64,000 nt of DNA from Novosphingobium acidiphilum DSM 19966 (GTDB lineage: Bacteria > Pseudomonadota > Alphaproteobacteria > Sphingomonadales > Sphingomonadaceae). Position numbers and translations under genes: made by a program. Positions 54,146 through 62,384 of the stretch are shown here, piece after piece. The first letter of the stretch is position 1; each line of letters opens with the position of its first letter. Below the pieces are notes generated by a model. That model was not told where the DNA came from, did no database searches, and saw nothing but the letters and a program-made list of their open reading frames with translations. The stretch spans positions 1 through 64,000 of the forward strand of contig NZ_AUBA01000013.1 of NCBI RefSeq assembly GCF_000429005.1. Direction: 5' to 3'.

Positions 54146-55327
54146 TCATGACCGCACCAGGTTTGCGAAGAAAAACCCGTCGGTGCCATCGTGCCCGGGG
54201 GTAAGCCGCCAACCGGCACCCCGCGCGCGCCCGATTGGCGCCGCGGCGTCGACCGCTTTCCAACCGGGATGGGTATTGAGAAAAGCCGCCGCGCCGTCCG
54301 CCCCTTCGGCATCGAGCAACGAACAGGTGATAAACGTGATCCGTCCACCAGGGCGCACCAGATCCGCCGCAAGATCAAGCACATGCGCCTGCAATTTGGC
54401 ATAACGCATGATGATTTCGGGGCTCAGCCGCCAGCGCGCTTCGGGATTGCGACGCCAGGTTCCGGTGCCCGAGCACGGCGCATCGACCAGAACGGCGTCC
54501 ACCGTGCCCACAAGATCGGCAATCGCATCGCGCTCACGGCCACCATCCAGCAGCCGGCATTCGACCGCAGCGCCGGCCCGGCCTGCCCGTTCGGGCAGGC
54601 GCGCCAGACGCGCGCGATCGATGTCGCAGGCAATCAGCCGCCCTTGCCCCGCCATCATCGCTGCCAGCGCCAACGTCTTGCCCCCGCCGCCCGCACACAG
54701 GTCAACGACGGTTTCACCCGATTGTGCGTTCAACGCGGCGCACGCCACCTGGCTGCCGGCATCCTGCACTTCGAACAGGCCCTGGGCAAAGGCTGGCCAC
54801 GCCTCGACCGCGGTCCCGGTTGGCAGCCGCAGCGCATCGGGCGCGGGGCCGTGGTCGGATGGCACCGGCAATTGCAATGCCAGCGCGTCGCGCGTGGTCC
54901 GCAGCCGGTTGACCCGGATGTCGAGCGGTGCACGCGCCAGCAGCGCTGCCTGTTCCGCCTCGTCCAGGCCGCTCAGCGCCAGCGCGCTGATCAGCCAGTG
55001 CGGCGCAACACCGCTGGCGGCAGGCACCTCATCGGCGCGGATCGGCGCAGGGCCGTAGCGCGAACCATCGAACAATGCGGCCAATGCCGGGTCATCGGTT
55101 GCCAGGCGCAACAGCGCAGCGCGGCCATCGGGTGGAATATCGCCGCAGGCCCGGATCGCGTCCCACACCCGATCACGGATCGCGCGGCGGTCCGACGATC
55201 CGATAAACCGGCGCGTGCGGAACCAGTCCGCAGCAATCCGGTCGGCCGAGGCGCCCTGCCCGCGCGCGGCAGCAATGACCGCATCGAGCAGATCGATCGC
55301 CGCCTGAACACGTGCTGCCGGGTTCAC
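54146..55327 (-). CDS. rsmB: RsmB/NOP-family RNA (cytosine-5-)-methyltransferase
   Basis: SAM-dependent enzyme that methylates a cytosine C5 in rRNA; 393 residues, GTG start at 55327, 9 bp after... the guaB stop (read in the direction of transcription). The N-terminal NusB-like helical region is followed by the catalytic domain with VVDLCAGGGGKTLALA, LVDAPCSGTGTWRR and TFITCSLLDAEGAD. Both conserved cysteines are present. A palindrome at 54581-54600 encodes LPERAGRA inside the SAM domain and looks inserted. Whether the site is 16S m5C967 is inferred. Confidence 0.88.
   Translation of the reverse strand: MNPAARVQAAIDLLDAVIAAARGQGASADRIAADWFRTRRFIGSSDRRAIRDRVWDAIRACGDIPPDGRAALLRLATDDPALAALFDGSRYGPAPIRADEVPAASGVAPHWLISALALSGLDEAEQAALLARAPLDIRVNRLRTTRDALALQLPVPSDHGPAPDALRLPTGTAVEAWPAFAQGLFEVQDAGSQVACAALNAQSGETVVDLCAGGGGKTLALAAMMAGQGRLIACDIDRARLARLPERAGRAGAAVECRLLDGGRERDAIADLVGTVDAVLVDAPCSGTGTWRRNPEARWRLSPEIIMRYAKLQAHVLDLAADLVRPGGRITFITCSLLDAEGADGAAAFLNTHPGWKAVDAAAPIGRARGAGWRLTPGHDGTDGFFFANLVRS
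54581..54600. repeat. Palindromic element within the rsmB coding sequence
   Basis: GCCTGCCC and GGGCAGGC form an 8-bp stem with a GTTC loop. The same core occurs at 48147-48164 between genes. It is in frame and encodes about six residues of the methyltransferase. Confidence 0.65.
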
Positions 55328-55336
55328 GTCACGCGT

Positions 55337-56806
55337 TCAGCGGGTGGGATAGTTCGGCGCTTCGCGCGTGATCGCCACGTCGTGCACATGGCTTTCCTGA
55401 AGGCCCGCATTGGTAATCCGCACAAACCGCGCCCGCGCCTTGAGATCGGCGATCGTGGCGCTGCCGGTATAGCCCATCGCCGCCTTGATGCCGCCGACCA
55501 GCTGATGAATCACATCCTTGGCCGGGCCCTTGTACGGCACCTGACCCTCGATGCCTTCGGGCACCAGCTTCATCTGGTCCTTGATATCGTGCTGGAAATA
55601 GCGATCGGCCGAACCCCGCGCCATCGCCCCGACCGAGCCCATCCCGCGATAGGATTTGTAGGCGCGGCCCTGATAAAGGAACGTTTCGCCCGGTGCTTCT
55701 TCGGTGCCTGCCAAGAGCGATCCGATCATGATCGTGCTTGCGCCTGCAGCCAGTGCCTTGGCCGCATCGCCCGAGGTGCGCAAGCCGCCGTCGGCAATCA
55801 CCGGCACGTTCGACCGCGCGGCCTCTTCAGCGCATTCCATCACCGCGGTCAGCTGCGGCACGCCCACGCCCGCGACAATTCGCGTGGTGCAGATCGAGCC
55901 CGGCCCGATCCCCACCTTGATCGCATCGGCCCCGGCATCGATCAGCGCGCGGGTGGCCTCGGCCGTGGCGACATTGCCCGCGATCACCTGGACATCGTTC
56001 GACAGCGCCTTGGCGAGCGCGACGGCGCGCGCCACATCGGCGTTGTGGCCATGCGCGGTGTCGATCACGATCACGTCGCATTCGGCCTCGATCAGTGCGC
56101 GGGTGCGTTCCAGCCCCTTTTCGCCCACCGTGGTCGCCGCAGCAACACGCAGGCGACCCGCGGCATCCTTGGTCGCGCTGGGATAGTTCACCGCCTTTTC
56201 GATGTCCTTGACCGTGATCAGGCCAATGCAGTGATACGCCGCATCGACCACCAGCAGCTTTTCGATACGGCGCTGGTGCAACAGGCGGCGCGCTTCATCG
56301 CCGGTGGTGCCCAGCGGCACCGTGGCAAGGTTTTCATGCGTCATCAGTTCGCGCACCGGCTGTGCCGGATTGTCGGCAAACCGCACATCGCGGTTGGTCA
56401 GGATGCCGACCAGGCGGCCGGTTGCCTCGACCACGGGGATGCCGCTGATCTTGTGATGCCGCATCAGGCTTTGCGCTTCACCCAGCGTCGCATCGGGCGA
56501 AATCGTGATCGGATTGACCACCATGCCGCTTTCAAACCGCTTGACCGCGCGCACTGCGGCGCACTGTTCTTCAACGGTCAGATTGCGATGCAGCACGCCG
56601 ATCCCGCCCAGCTGTGCCATGACGATGGCCATGTCGGCCTCGGTCACGGTGTCCATTGCCGATGACAGCACGGGGATGTTCAACGGGATGCCGCGGGTCA
56701 GGCGGGTGCGCGTATCGGCCTGGCTGGGCAGCAGATCGGACGCGCCCGGACGCAACAGCACGTCATCGTATGTCAGGCCAAGGGGGATATCGATCACGGC
56801 TGCCAC
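55337..56806 (-). CDS. guaB: Inosine-5'-monophosphate dehydrogenase
   Basis: NAD-dependent oxidation of IMP to XMP, the first step to GMP. It has 489 residues with a GTG start at 56806 (GGGAAAG upstream). The TIM barrel is interrupted by a CBS pair (about residues 95-205) with SGIPVVEATGRLVGILTNRD and EKLLVVDAAYHCIGLITVKD. The active-site loop is GIGPGSICTTRIVAGVGVPQ with its catalytic cysteine, and YRGMGSVGAM is the IMP-binding flap. It heads a run continuing into the rsmB-like gene. Confidence 0.97.
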   Translation of the reverse strand: MAAVIDIPLGLTYDDVLLRPGASDLLPSQADTRTRLTRGIPLNIPVLSSAMDTVTEADMAIVMAQLGGIGVLHRNLTVEEQCAAVRAVKRFESGMVVNPITISPDATLGEAQSLMRHHKISGIPVVEATGRLVGILTNRDVRFADNPAQPVRELMTHENLATVPLGTTGDEARRLLHQRRIEKLLVVDAAYHCIGLITVKDIEKAVNYPSATKDAAGRLRVAAATTVGEKGLERTRALIEAECDVIVIDTAHGHNADVARAVALAKALSNDVQVIAGNVATAEATRALIDAGADAIKVGIGPGSICTTRIVAGVGVPQLTAVMECAEEAARSNVPVIADGGLRTSGDAAKALAAGASTIMIGSLLAGTEEAPGETFLYQGRAYKSYRGMGSVGAMARGSADRYFQHDIKDQMKLVPEGIEGQVPYKGPAKDVIHQLVGGIKAAMGYTGSATIADLKARARFVRITNAGLQESHVHDVAITREAPNYPTR

Positions 56807-56885
56807 TTTCTTTCCCGCGGGGATTCGTGGCGGCCCATGTAATCAAGCCTGCCCAGTTAGGCTAGGCGTCTTTTCACCCAAATGT

Positions 56886-58475
56886 TCACCGTGCCGCAGG
56901 GTCCTGGCGCGGCACCGGCGGCCCCGGAAAGCGATGCACATCGGCAAAATAGCGCGCCAGTTCGACCTGCAGCAGCACATCTTCGGCCATTCCGCCATAT
57001 TCAACGCGCGCCGCCACATCGGTCGGGCGGTGATACCGTTCATCCATGAACTTATCCAGCCGCACCGGGTCGGAATAGGCGCTCGACACCATGACCGCGG
57101 GCACATCGTGCTGGATGAACACCCAGCCATCCTGACGACGGACATACGTGTTGGCCGCCGGGATCGAAACCTGGCGCCGATGCATCGATTTCAGGACAGT
57201 GGCGATGCTGTCATCCAGATCGGTCATCCCGCTGCCGATCACGCTGACCGGCAGGCCTGGTCCGACCAGTCCTGTGGAATCGACATTGAGCACGGCCATG
57301 ATCGAATCGAGCGGCAAAGGCGGATTTTCGGTGAAGGCCAGCGCACCCAGCAGGCCGAGTTCCTCGCCCGTGGTGGCCAGCACATAGATATCGCGATCAA
57401 CAGGACGCCCACTGGCCAGAATCCGTGCTGCTTCGGTGATGACAGCCAACCCGCTGGCATTGTCGACCGCGCCATTGCAGATCAGGTGTTCGGCCGGCGG
57501 ATCGGCGCAACGCCCGAAATGGTCCCAATGCGCCACCAGCAGCACCGCGCCCAGATCGTGTCTGCGGCCCTCGATCTTGCCGATCAGATTGTGCGTATGG
57601 ATCCGCGTTTCACTGCCCGTCGCCTCCAGCGTGGCGGTGATACCAAGCGGCCGTGGCACAAATCCGGGGCCCGCGCTGGCGCTGCGCAGCACGGCGAAAG
57701 AGCCGGGATTTGCCGCGTCGAACAAAGCTTCGGCCGCCTGTGGTGAAATATAGGCCTGCAGATCGCCACCCATCCTTTGTCCGGCAATGGCATAACCCGG
57801 CCGGCGTCGGCGGGCGATGACATCGTCGATGGGGCGGGTGCCATCGAGCACGGTGATCACCGCAGCGGCGCCTGCATCGAGCAGGCGCCCGGCGCGTTCA
57901 TCGGGCGATGTGCCCTCTGGCGCCTGGCTGTCGAAGATGACCGCCACGCGGCCCGCCAGTTCGGTGCGCGCGGTTTCAGGATTGAGATCGCCGCCGACCA
58001 GCAACAGTGGCGCTTCTTCGATCAGGCTGCGCAAGCCCGAGGTGACCACAAATACCCCGCCCGCGTCGATCGCGATATGCCGCCTGCCGTGCATGAACAC
58101 CGCACGGCTTCCTTGCGGGGTGCGTTCAACCAGTTCGACCGGTGCAAACCAGGCGTTGCCCGGATCGTTGGTTCCGCTGACCATGCCGATATCGAACCAT
58201 TGCTGCGCCAGATAGCGCAAGGTCCTGGTTTCGCCATCGGTGCCCGGTTCGCGTCCGGCAAATTCATCGCTGGCCAGCGTTTCGACATGACGGCGCAGCG
58301 CCGCCTCGATCGGATGGTCACGCGACGGTACGGCGACGGCAGCCGTGCTGCGGTTTGCGGGGCGCGCCGCGGTTGCCGCATCGGGCGCACAAACCGCCAG
58401 CAGGCACACGGCCAAAAGCCGCGCCGCCGGCCCGATGGCCTTGCGCGTCTGTTCGCCGTTCTGCCCAAACGCCAT
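56886..58475 (-). CDS. M28-family metallopeptidase, exported
   Basis: A 529-residue zinc aminopeptidase-like enzyme, ATG 58475. A signal peptide is likely (QTRKAIGPAARLLAVCLLAV...ATAARP). An N-terminal segment and a PA-domain-like insert (about 150-290) precede the M28 core. The two-zinc ligands are recognisable in VAHWDHFG, NGAVDNASGLAV, TTGEELGLLG, LNVDSTG and YHRPTDVA. Such enzymes remove N-terminal residues in the periplasm or outside. It lies upstream of guaB on the same strand (79-bp gap). Confidence 0.9.
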   Translation of the reverse strand: MAFGQNGEQTRKAIGPAARLLAVCLLAVCAPDAATAARPANRSTAAVAVPSRDHPIEAALRRHVETLASDEFAGREPGTDGETRTLRYLAQQWFDIGMVSGTNDPGNAWFAPVELVERTPQGSRAVFMHGRRHIAIDAGGVFVVTSGLRSLIEEAPLLLVGGDLNPETARTELAGRVAVIFDSQAPEGTSPDERAGRLLDAGAAAVITVLDGTRPIDDVIARRRRPGYAIAGQRMGGDLQAYISPQAAEALFDAANPGSFAVLRSASAGPGFVPRPLGITATLEATGSETRIHTHNLIGKIEGRRHDLGAVLLVAHWDHFGRCADPPAEHLICNGAVDNASGLAVITEAARILASGRPVDRDIYVLATTGEELGLLGALAFTENPPLPLDSIMAVLNVDSTGLVGPGLPVSVIGSGMTDLDDSIATVLKSMHRRQVSIPAANTYVRRQDGWVFIQHDVPAVMVSSAYSDPVRLDKFMDERYHRPTDVAARVEYGGMAEDVLLQVELARYFADVHRFPGPPVPRQDPAAR

Positions 58476-58945
58476 TGCCCGGTCCCGATGCACACCCGCA
58501 GCCAACTGCGTACCAACACCCTGCCTGACAAATGGTGCGTTTCGACGCAAGCGCCCATTTCGGCAAAGTGTTGCTAACTCTGCGTGAAGCGCGTGCCCGG
58601 TGGCTGCGGGGGCCTGCCGCGTGGTCTGCGCTGCGGAGGCGCACCGGCACCATGTTAATATTCTGAAATGACGCCAAGGGCCTGGTCGGTATTCAGCGCC
58701 ATCGTTAGCCAAGCCAAAATTTTAAAATCCATTTTCAAATCGGCTGTTTTTCGATGTCATTCGATAATATTGCGACCGAATTAACAATGGTTTGTTAATA
58801 TCTTTGTCCGGTCCAAAGTTCATCTTAGCGGTGTATTGGCAATACCAATCGATGACACAGCGTCGTCATTTCACCATCGACCGTTGATAAATCAGTCTGG
58901 TGATATCGGTCACGCCTGACCCACACTTTGAATGTTCGGATTGCC
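58476..58945. other. Long intergenic region with AT-rich core
   Basis: This 470-bp gap lies between the divergent M28 peptidase and the unknown exported protein. The part from about 58660 to 58900 is clearly AT-rich, unlike the window average. It holds a perfect inverted repeat at 58780-58799 and a shorter one near 58834 (ATTGG/CCAAT). No convincing open frame, tRNA or terminator was seen. Confidence 0.55.
58780..58799. promoter_or_regulatory. 8-bp perfect inverted repeat in the AT-rich gap
   Basis: ATTAACAA and TTGTTAAT flank a TGGT loop. It lies about 150 bp upstream of the unknown exported protein and could be an operator. It is not a TTAA-N7-TTAA site (the spacer is 10 bp). Confidence 0.35.
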
Positions 58946-59977
58946 ATGCGGAAATATCGCCAATTATTTGGTATAAGCTTTCGGGTTGTTGCTGGAATCA
59001 TTTTTTCGCAATTGGCGGGCAATATTGCGAACGCGCGCAAGGTCAGGACACCGTTCGCCATGATCGTATCGCCCGCATCAACCGACACTTTGCCCGAGCT
59101 GGCGTGGTCCATTCGTGACCGCGCCAAACTGGCGGTGGCAGACGAGGAAAGCGGCCGCAACGGCGCGTTTGTCGGCATTGCGTGCAATGGCTCGGCGGAC
59201 GGGGCATCGCATTTCGTCTTTGGTGTGGCAGTTGCGCCAGCCAACGCCGCGCTGCTGAAAGTGCTTCGCCGCAGGGTCGGCACCCTGATCGTGGCCACCC
59301 AGGCAACGACGCTGGCCACACGCTTCACGCTTGCGCCGCACAACAGCGGGGCAGCTCCGCTCGGCAAACTGTCGGCCGACTTTATTGCCGATCTCGACGT
59401 GCCGCAGTTCGCAGCGATCGCCTCGGCCAGATCTATTGTGATCACCACCAACGGGCAGACATTCCGCTTCAGCGGCAAAGGCTCGGCCGAGGCCATGGCC
59501 CACCTTGCCTGCCCGGTTCCTGGCGCAATCGCTGCTGCCATGCCAGCGCATCGTGCGACGGGCATCGTGCCGGTGCGGCCAACAACCGGTGCAACCTATG
59601 GCAAACGCGCCGCCAGCGCCACTTCTCCACCTGTCAGGGCGAGCGCGGCCTGCCGCAACGGGCCGCGCAACGACCGGATACTTGCCGCGGTTGGTACTGC
59701 TGATCACCGGGGACGGGCCGTAACGCCCGCTGCCGCGATGGGCATGGATGCAAGGTCTTCGCAAGTCTATCGCGATAATCCAAGCGTGGCGGCATTCCTG
59801 ATCAAAGCGGATGGCGTGCGCAATCCCGGACACGCATTGTCGGGGGTTGCCCTGAACCGGCTGATGAAAGCCCAGGGCATGAATGTCGTCCGCAGTCAGA
59901 TGGCCGTCGATGAATCCATTCGCGAGGCGGTGCGTTCGGTGGCCGATGTCGCCAAAATCTGCACCGCGCAAGGCTGA
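58946..59977 (+). CDS. Exported protein of unknown function
   Basis: A 343-residue protein from ATG 58946; a TTG at 58928 is an alternative start. The N-terminus (MRKYRQLFGISFRVVAGIIF) is a plausible signal peptide or anchor, followed by a cleavage-like NIANARK. The middle is Ala/Thr-rich, basic and low in motifs (TGIVPVRPTTGATYGKRAAS). The C-terminal RDNPSVAAFLIKADGVRNPG to ESIREAVRSVADVAK looks helical. Two cysteine-containing stretches (GIACNGSADG, HLACPVPG) could form a disulfide. I recognise no family. It is preceded by an AT-rich gap. Confidence 0.6.
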   Translation: MRKYRQLFGISFRVVAGIIFSQLAGNIANARKVRTPFAMIVSPASTDTLPELAWSIRDRAKLAVADEESGRNGAFVGIACNGSADGASHFVFGVAVAPANAALLKVLRRRVGTLIVATQATTLATRFTLAPHNSGAAPLGKLSADFIADLDVPQFAAIASARSIVITTNGQTFRFSGKGSAEAMAHLACPVPGAIAAAMPAHRATGIVPVRPTTGATYGKRAASATSPPVRASAACRNGPRNDRILAAVGTADHRGRAVTPAAAMGMDARSSQVYRDNPSVAAFLIKADGVRNPGHALSGVALNRLMKAQGMNVVRSQMAVDESIREAVRSVADVAKICTAQG

Positions 59978-59993
59978 TCCCGCCTGAAACAGG

Positions 59994-60030
59994 CACCGTC
60001 AACGCGGCCCACCCGGCCACGTCGACGGTG
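59994..60030 (-). terminator. Long hairpin downstream of the polyhistidine gene
   Basis: On the minus strand CACCGTCGACGTGGCC pairs with GGCCGCGTTGACGGTG over 16 positions, two of them G-U. On the plus strand the same two positions are mismatches, so the structure suits the minus-strand transcript. It lies 35 bp after the stop of the 60065-60484 gene. A T-tract is missing. Confidence 0.62.
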
Positions 60031-60064
60031 TTGCAACCGCACGATGGCGTGCTGCGGTGTCGCG

Positions 60065-60484
60065 TCAGTAATGATGATGATGGTGGTGATGGTGCGGCCG
60101 GGCCCACACGTGCCCATCCCAGTTGTAACCGTGCGACCGGTACCAGTCAGAGTGGTGGTTGTGCCAATACGGCGGCGGGCCCTGGATCCACACCTGGCCG
60201 TTCCAGAAAAAGCCGTGATGCCGGTACCACCAGGCGCTGTGATGATGGTGGTGGTGATGCAGATTGATCCCGATATTGATCCCCGCGGGGATCACCTGCG
60301 GGCTGTTCGCCGCCATGGCATTGTCGGCGTGAATGCGCGCCATGGCGTCGGGTACGGGTTCAAGCAGTTCGGCATAGCTGTGCGCGGCCGGAATGGGATC
60401 GGCCATGGCCATCGGTGCCAGCACCGCGCCGCCTGCTAGGGCAACAGCCCCGGCACCTGCCAACATCAAAGTCTTGCGTGTCAT
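60065..60484 (-). CDS. Exported polyhistidine/aromatic-rich small protein
   Basis: A 139-residue protein from ATG 60484 (AGGAAAGGA upstream); an in-frame ATG at 60508 is less likely. A signal peptide is clear (MTRKTLMLAGAGAVALAGGA...MAMADP). The mature C-terminal half has a run of seven His, then two repeats of the form WYRxHGxxWxGxVW (RHHGFFWNGQVW and RSHGYNWDGHVW), a PPPYWHNHH stretch, and a terminal run of eight His before Tyr. The composition suggests periplasmic binding of nickel, zinc, copper or cobalt. No metal transporter is adjacent. I do not recognise a named family. Confidence 0.72.
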   Translation of the reverse strand: MTRKTLMLAGAGAVALAGGAVLAPMAMADPIPAAHSYAELLEPVPDAMARIHADNAMAANSPQVIPAGINIGINLHHHHHHHSAWWYRHHGFFWNGQVWIQGPPPYWHNHHSDWYRSHGYNWDGHVWARPHHHHHHHHY

Positions 60485-60565
60485 GACTGTGGTCCTTTCC
60501 TGAAACAAGCCCTACCCTGAAACTTCGATAAACCGGCATGCCCGAGCACAGCCTGAACATGCGCT

Positions 60566-61327
60566 TCATCCCCCGTTCAGCGCAGGATCGTCCGCATCGC
60601 TGGCGCGTGGTGCACCCCGTGCCCGGGCTGCGCGGTACAAATTGCGATAGGTCCCGTCGAAAATGGTGTTGGTGTCCGACATCCACTGGGTGCCTTCGGC
60701 CAGCCGGTCGCGGCTGATGGCCATGCGCCGCGCGCGCAATTCGCGTTGCGCAGCGTCTTCGGCGCTCATTGGTGCCAGCTCGATATCCGGATCTTCGGGA
60801 ATCACGACAAAGGCCATCATCGGTTCGCCAGGGCGGAACACATGGGTGACGCCCGGCGGCGGCGCGCGAAAAATGGCAAAGAACACCATGGGCCACCATT
60901 CGGAGCGAATCAAGGCGGGCACGGCCAGCGGCGTGGTGTGGGTCGGATCGGCAAAATAGCGCGGGTGCGGCTCGGTGCGCACCGCAAAGCCCGGCGGCAC
61001 CGCGATATCGAGCGACAATTGATAGGAATAATAATCCGGCCCGAAGGGACGAAACGGAGGCCAGGCGGCTTCACCCTCGGGCGGCGGGCCCCACTCGGCA
61101 TCGAGCCGGACCTGCCCGTCCTGGGTGGTCACGCGCAATTCCGCCTCGAACGGATAGAGCAGTTCCAGGCCATAGCGCGCGCTTTCCGAAAACGGCAGAC
61201 AATGCCACGGTTGTTCGTGGTTGCCGTCGGCGCGCGGCTGCTTGTCGCCGGCCCAACCCGGAACGCTGATACGGATTGGTCGGGGTGCAGGCCGGTTGCC
61301 CTGCATGCGATAGGTTACTTTTGGCAT
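60566..61327 (-). CDS. Conserved-looking protein of unknown function
   Basis: A 253-residue protein starting MPKVTYRMQGNRPAPRPI (ATG 61327, strong AAGGGGG site). It is rich in Pro, Trp and aromatic residues, with WHCLPFSESARYGLELLYP, FGPDYYSYQLSLDIAVPPGF and MVFFAIFRAPPPGVTHVF. There is no signal peptide and no cofactor motif that I know. The pattern suggests a beta-rich cytoplasmic protein. It is divergent from the GNAT gene, and the polyhistidine gene lies 81 bp downstream on the same strand. Function unknown. Confidence 0.75.
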   Translation of the reverse strand: MPKVTYRMQGNRPAPRPIRISVPGWAGDKQPRADGNHEQPWHCLPFSESARYGLELLYPFEAELRVTTQDGQVRLDAEWGPPPEGEAAWPPFRPFGPDYYSYQLSLDIAVPPGFAVRTEPHPRYFADPTHTTPLAVPALIRSEWWPMVFFAIFRAPPPGVTHVFRPGEPMMAFVVIPEDPDIELAPMSAEDAAQRELRARRMAISRDRLAEGTQWMSDTNTIFDGTYRNLYRAARARGAPRASDADDPALNGG

Positions 61328-61413
61328 TGCGCCCCCTTGCACGATCGGGTTTGACGAGTGCACGCAGTCTTGCCGATGTGGCCTGTCGCGCCGATGAACA
61401 CCAGGAACCAGAA

Positions 61414-61908
61414 TTGACCGAAACTGTCGCACTGCGCAGCGCCACGCTGGACGATACGGCCGCAATCGTCGCGCTGAACGATGCGGTGGTTGCGGTAACC
61501 AGCCCGATGGATGCCGCGCGTTTACGCGCGCTGCACGCGGTGAGTACGTACTGTACGGTGGTTGAACGCGGATCGCAGGTCATCGGGTTCATTCTGGCGA
61601 TGCAGAACGGCGCCGCGTATGACAATGGCAATTTCGACTGGTTCGCCGATCGGCTGACCCGCTTTGTCTATATCGACCGGGTCGTGATCGGCGATGCCGC
61701 ACGCGGCCTGGGTCTGGGCACCACGCTGTACGACCACCTCGCCACCCAGGCGCGGCGGCGCGGAAGCCTGATCATGGCGGCCGAGATCGATCTGGTTCCC
61801 GCCAATCCCGGATCAATCGCGTTCCATCGCAAATACGGCTTTGTCGAACTCGGCACGCGCACGCTCGACAGCGGCAAGATCGTGTCGATGCAGGTCACCG
61901 GGCTTTAG
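61414..61908 (+). CDS. GNAT-family N-acetyltransferase
   Basis: A 164-residue acetyltransferase. TTG 61414 is chosen because AGGAACCAG sits at ideal distance; a GTG at 61378 is in frame upstream. The acetyl-CoA motif A is GDAARGLGLGTTLYDH, and motif B is NPGSIAFHRKYGFVELG. The acceptor is unknown; the single-domain layout fits small-molecule or N-terminal acetylation. It faces the PhnA-like gene across a hairpin. Confidence 0.87.
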   Translation: MTETVALRSATLDDTAAIVALNDAVVAVTSPMDAARLRALHAVSTYCTVVERGSQVIGFILAMQNGAAYDNGNFDWFADRLTRFVYIDRVVIGDAARGLGLGTTLYDHLATQARRRGSLIMAAEIDLVPANPGSIAFHRKYGFVELGTRTLDSGKIVSMQVTGL

Positions 61909-61909
61909 G

Positions 61910-61932
61910 CGCTGCGGACCTTGTCCGCAGCG
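61910..61932. terminator. Terminator-like hairpin between convergent genes
   Basis: CGCTGCGGA and TCCGCAGCG form a perfect 9-bp stem with a 5-nt loop. It is placed between the stops of the GNAT and PhnA-like genes. There is no strong T-tract. Confidence 0.6.
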
Positions 61933-61939
61933 GCTCGAT

Positions 61940-62245
61940 TCAGGCCCTTTTGCGGACGAATTCAGCCCGCAACACCAGTCCCTTGATACCGTCAAAGCGG
62001 CAGTCGATTTCCTGCGCGTCGCCGGTCAGGCGGATCGATTTGATCAACGTGCCGCGTTTCAGTGTCTGGCCCGCACCTTTGACGTCCAGATCCTTGATCA
62101 AGGTCACCTGATCGCCATCGGCCAACAGATTGCCCACCGAATCGCGCACTTCGACGCGGCCTTCGGCTGCCTTGCGTTCGGCCAGTTGCGACGCCGGCAG
62201 CCATTCGCCGGTGTCTTCGTCGTATACATAGTCATCGTCGGTCAT
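61940..62245 (-). CDS. PhnA/YjdM-domain protein lacking the zinc ribbon
   Basis: A 101-residue protein, ATG 62245 behind AGGAAAACCT. The C-terminal two thirds match the PhnA/YjdM fold: VRDSVGNLLADGDQVTLIKD, LDVKGAGQTLKRGT and RLTGDAQEIDCRFDGIKG. Full-length YjdM has an N-terminal zinc ribbon with cysteines. Here it is replaced by an acidic MTDDDYVYDEDTGEWLP. Despite its family name, the role of this protein is not phosphonate breakdown in general; it is unknown. It lies just beyond the sdhA terminator. Confidence 0.85.
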   Translation of the reverse strand: MTDDDYVYDEDTGEWLPASQLAERKAAEGRVEVRDSVGNLLADGDQVTLIKDLDVKGAGQTLKRGTLIKSIRLTGDAQEIDCRFDGIKGLVLRAEFVRKRA

Positions 62246-62327
62246 AGGTTTTCCTGCACCCGGCGCCCCACGATCGGGTGCGCCGGACTGTCGGGCCCGC
62301 ATCTGCCTTTTGGTCGTCCGTGCCAAG

Positions 62328-62359
62328 CAAAAAGGGCCGGGGTGCTGCCACCCCGGCCC
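62328..62359 (-). terminator. Rho-independent terminator of sdhA
   Basis: On the minus strand GGGCCGGGGTG and CACCCCGGCCC form an 11-bp perfect stem with a GCAG loop, followed by TTTTTG. It starts 25 bp after the sdhA stop codon and is a textbook intrinsic terminator. Confidence 0.93.
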
Positions 62360-62384
62360 ACAATTGTCGCAAGCGTGCCGTGGC

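Noticed and set aside
58780..58799. ATTAACAA...TTGTTAAT as a possible CtrA site
   Set aside because: CtrA sites need TTAA separated by 7 bp. Here the two TTAA units are 10 bp apart. I kept it only as an unassigned inverted repeat.
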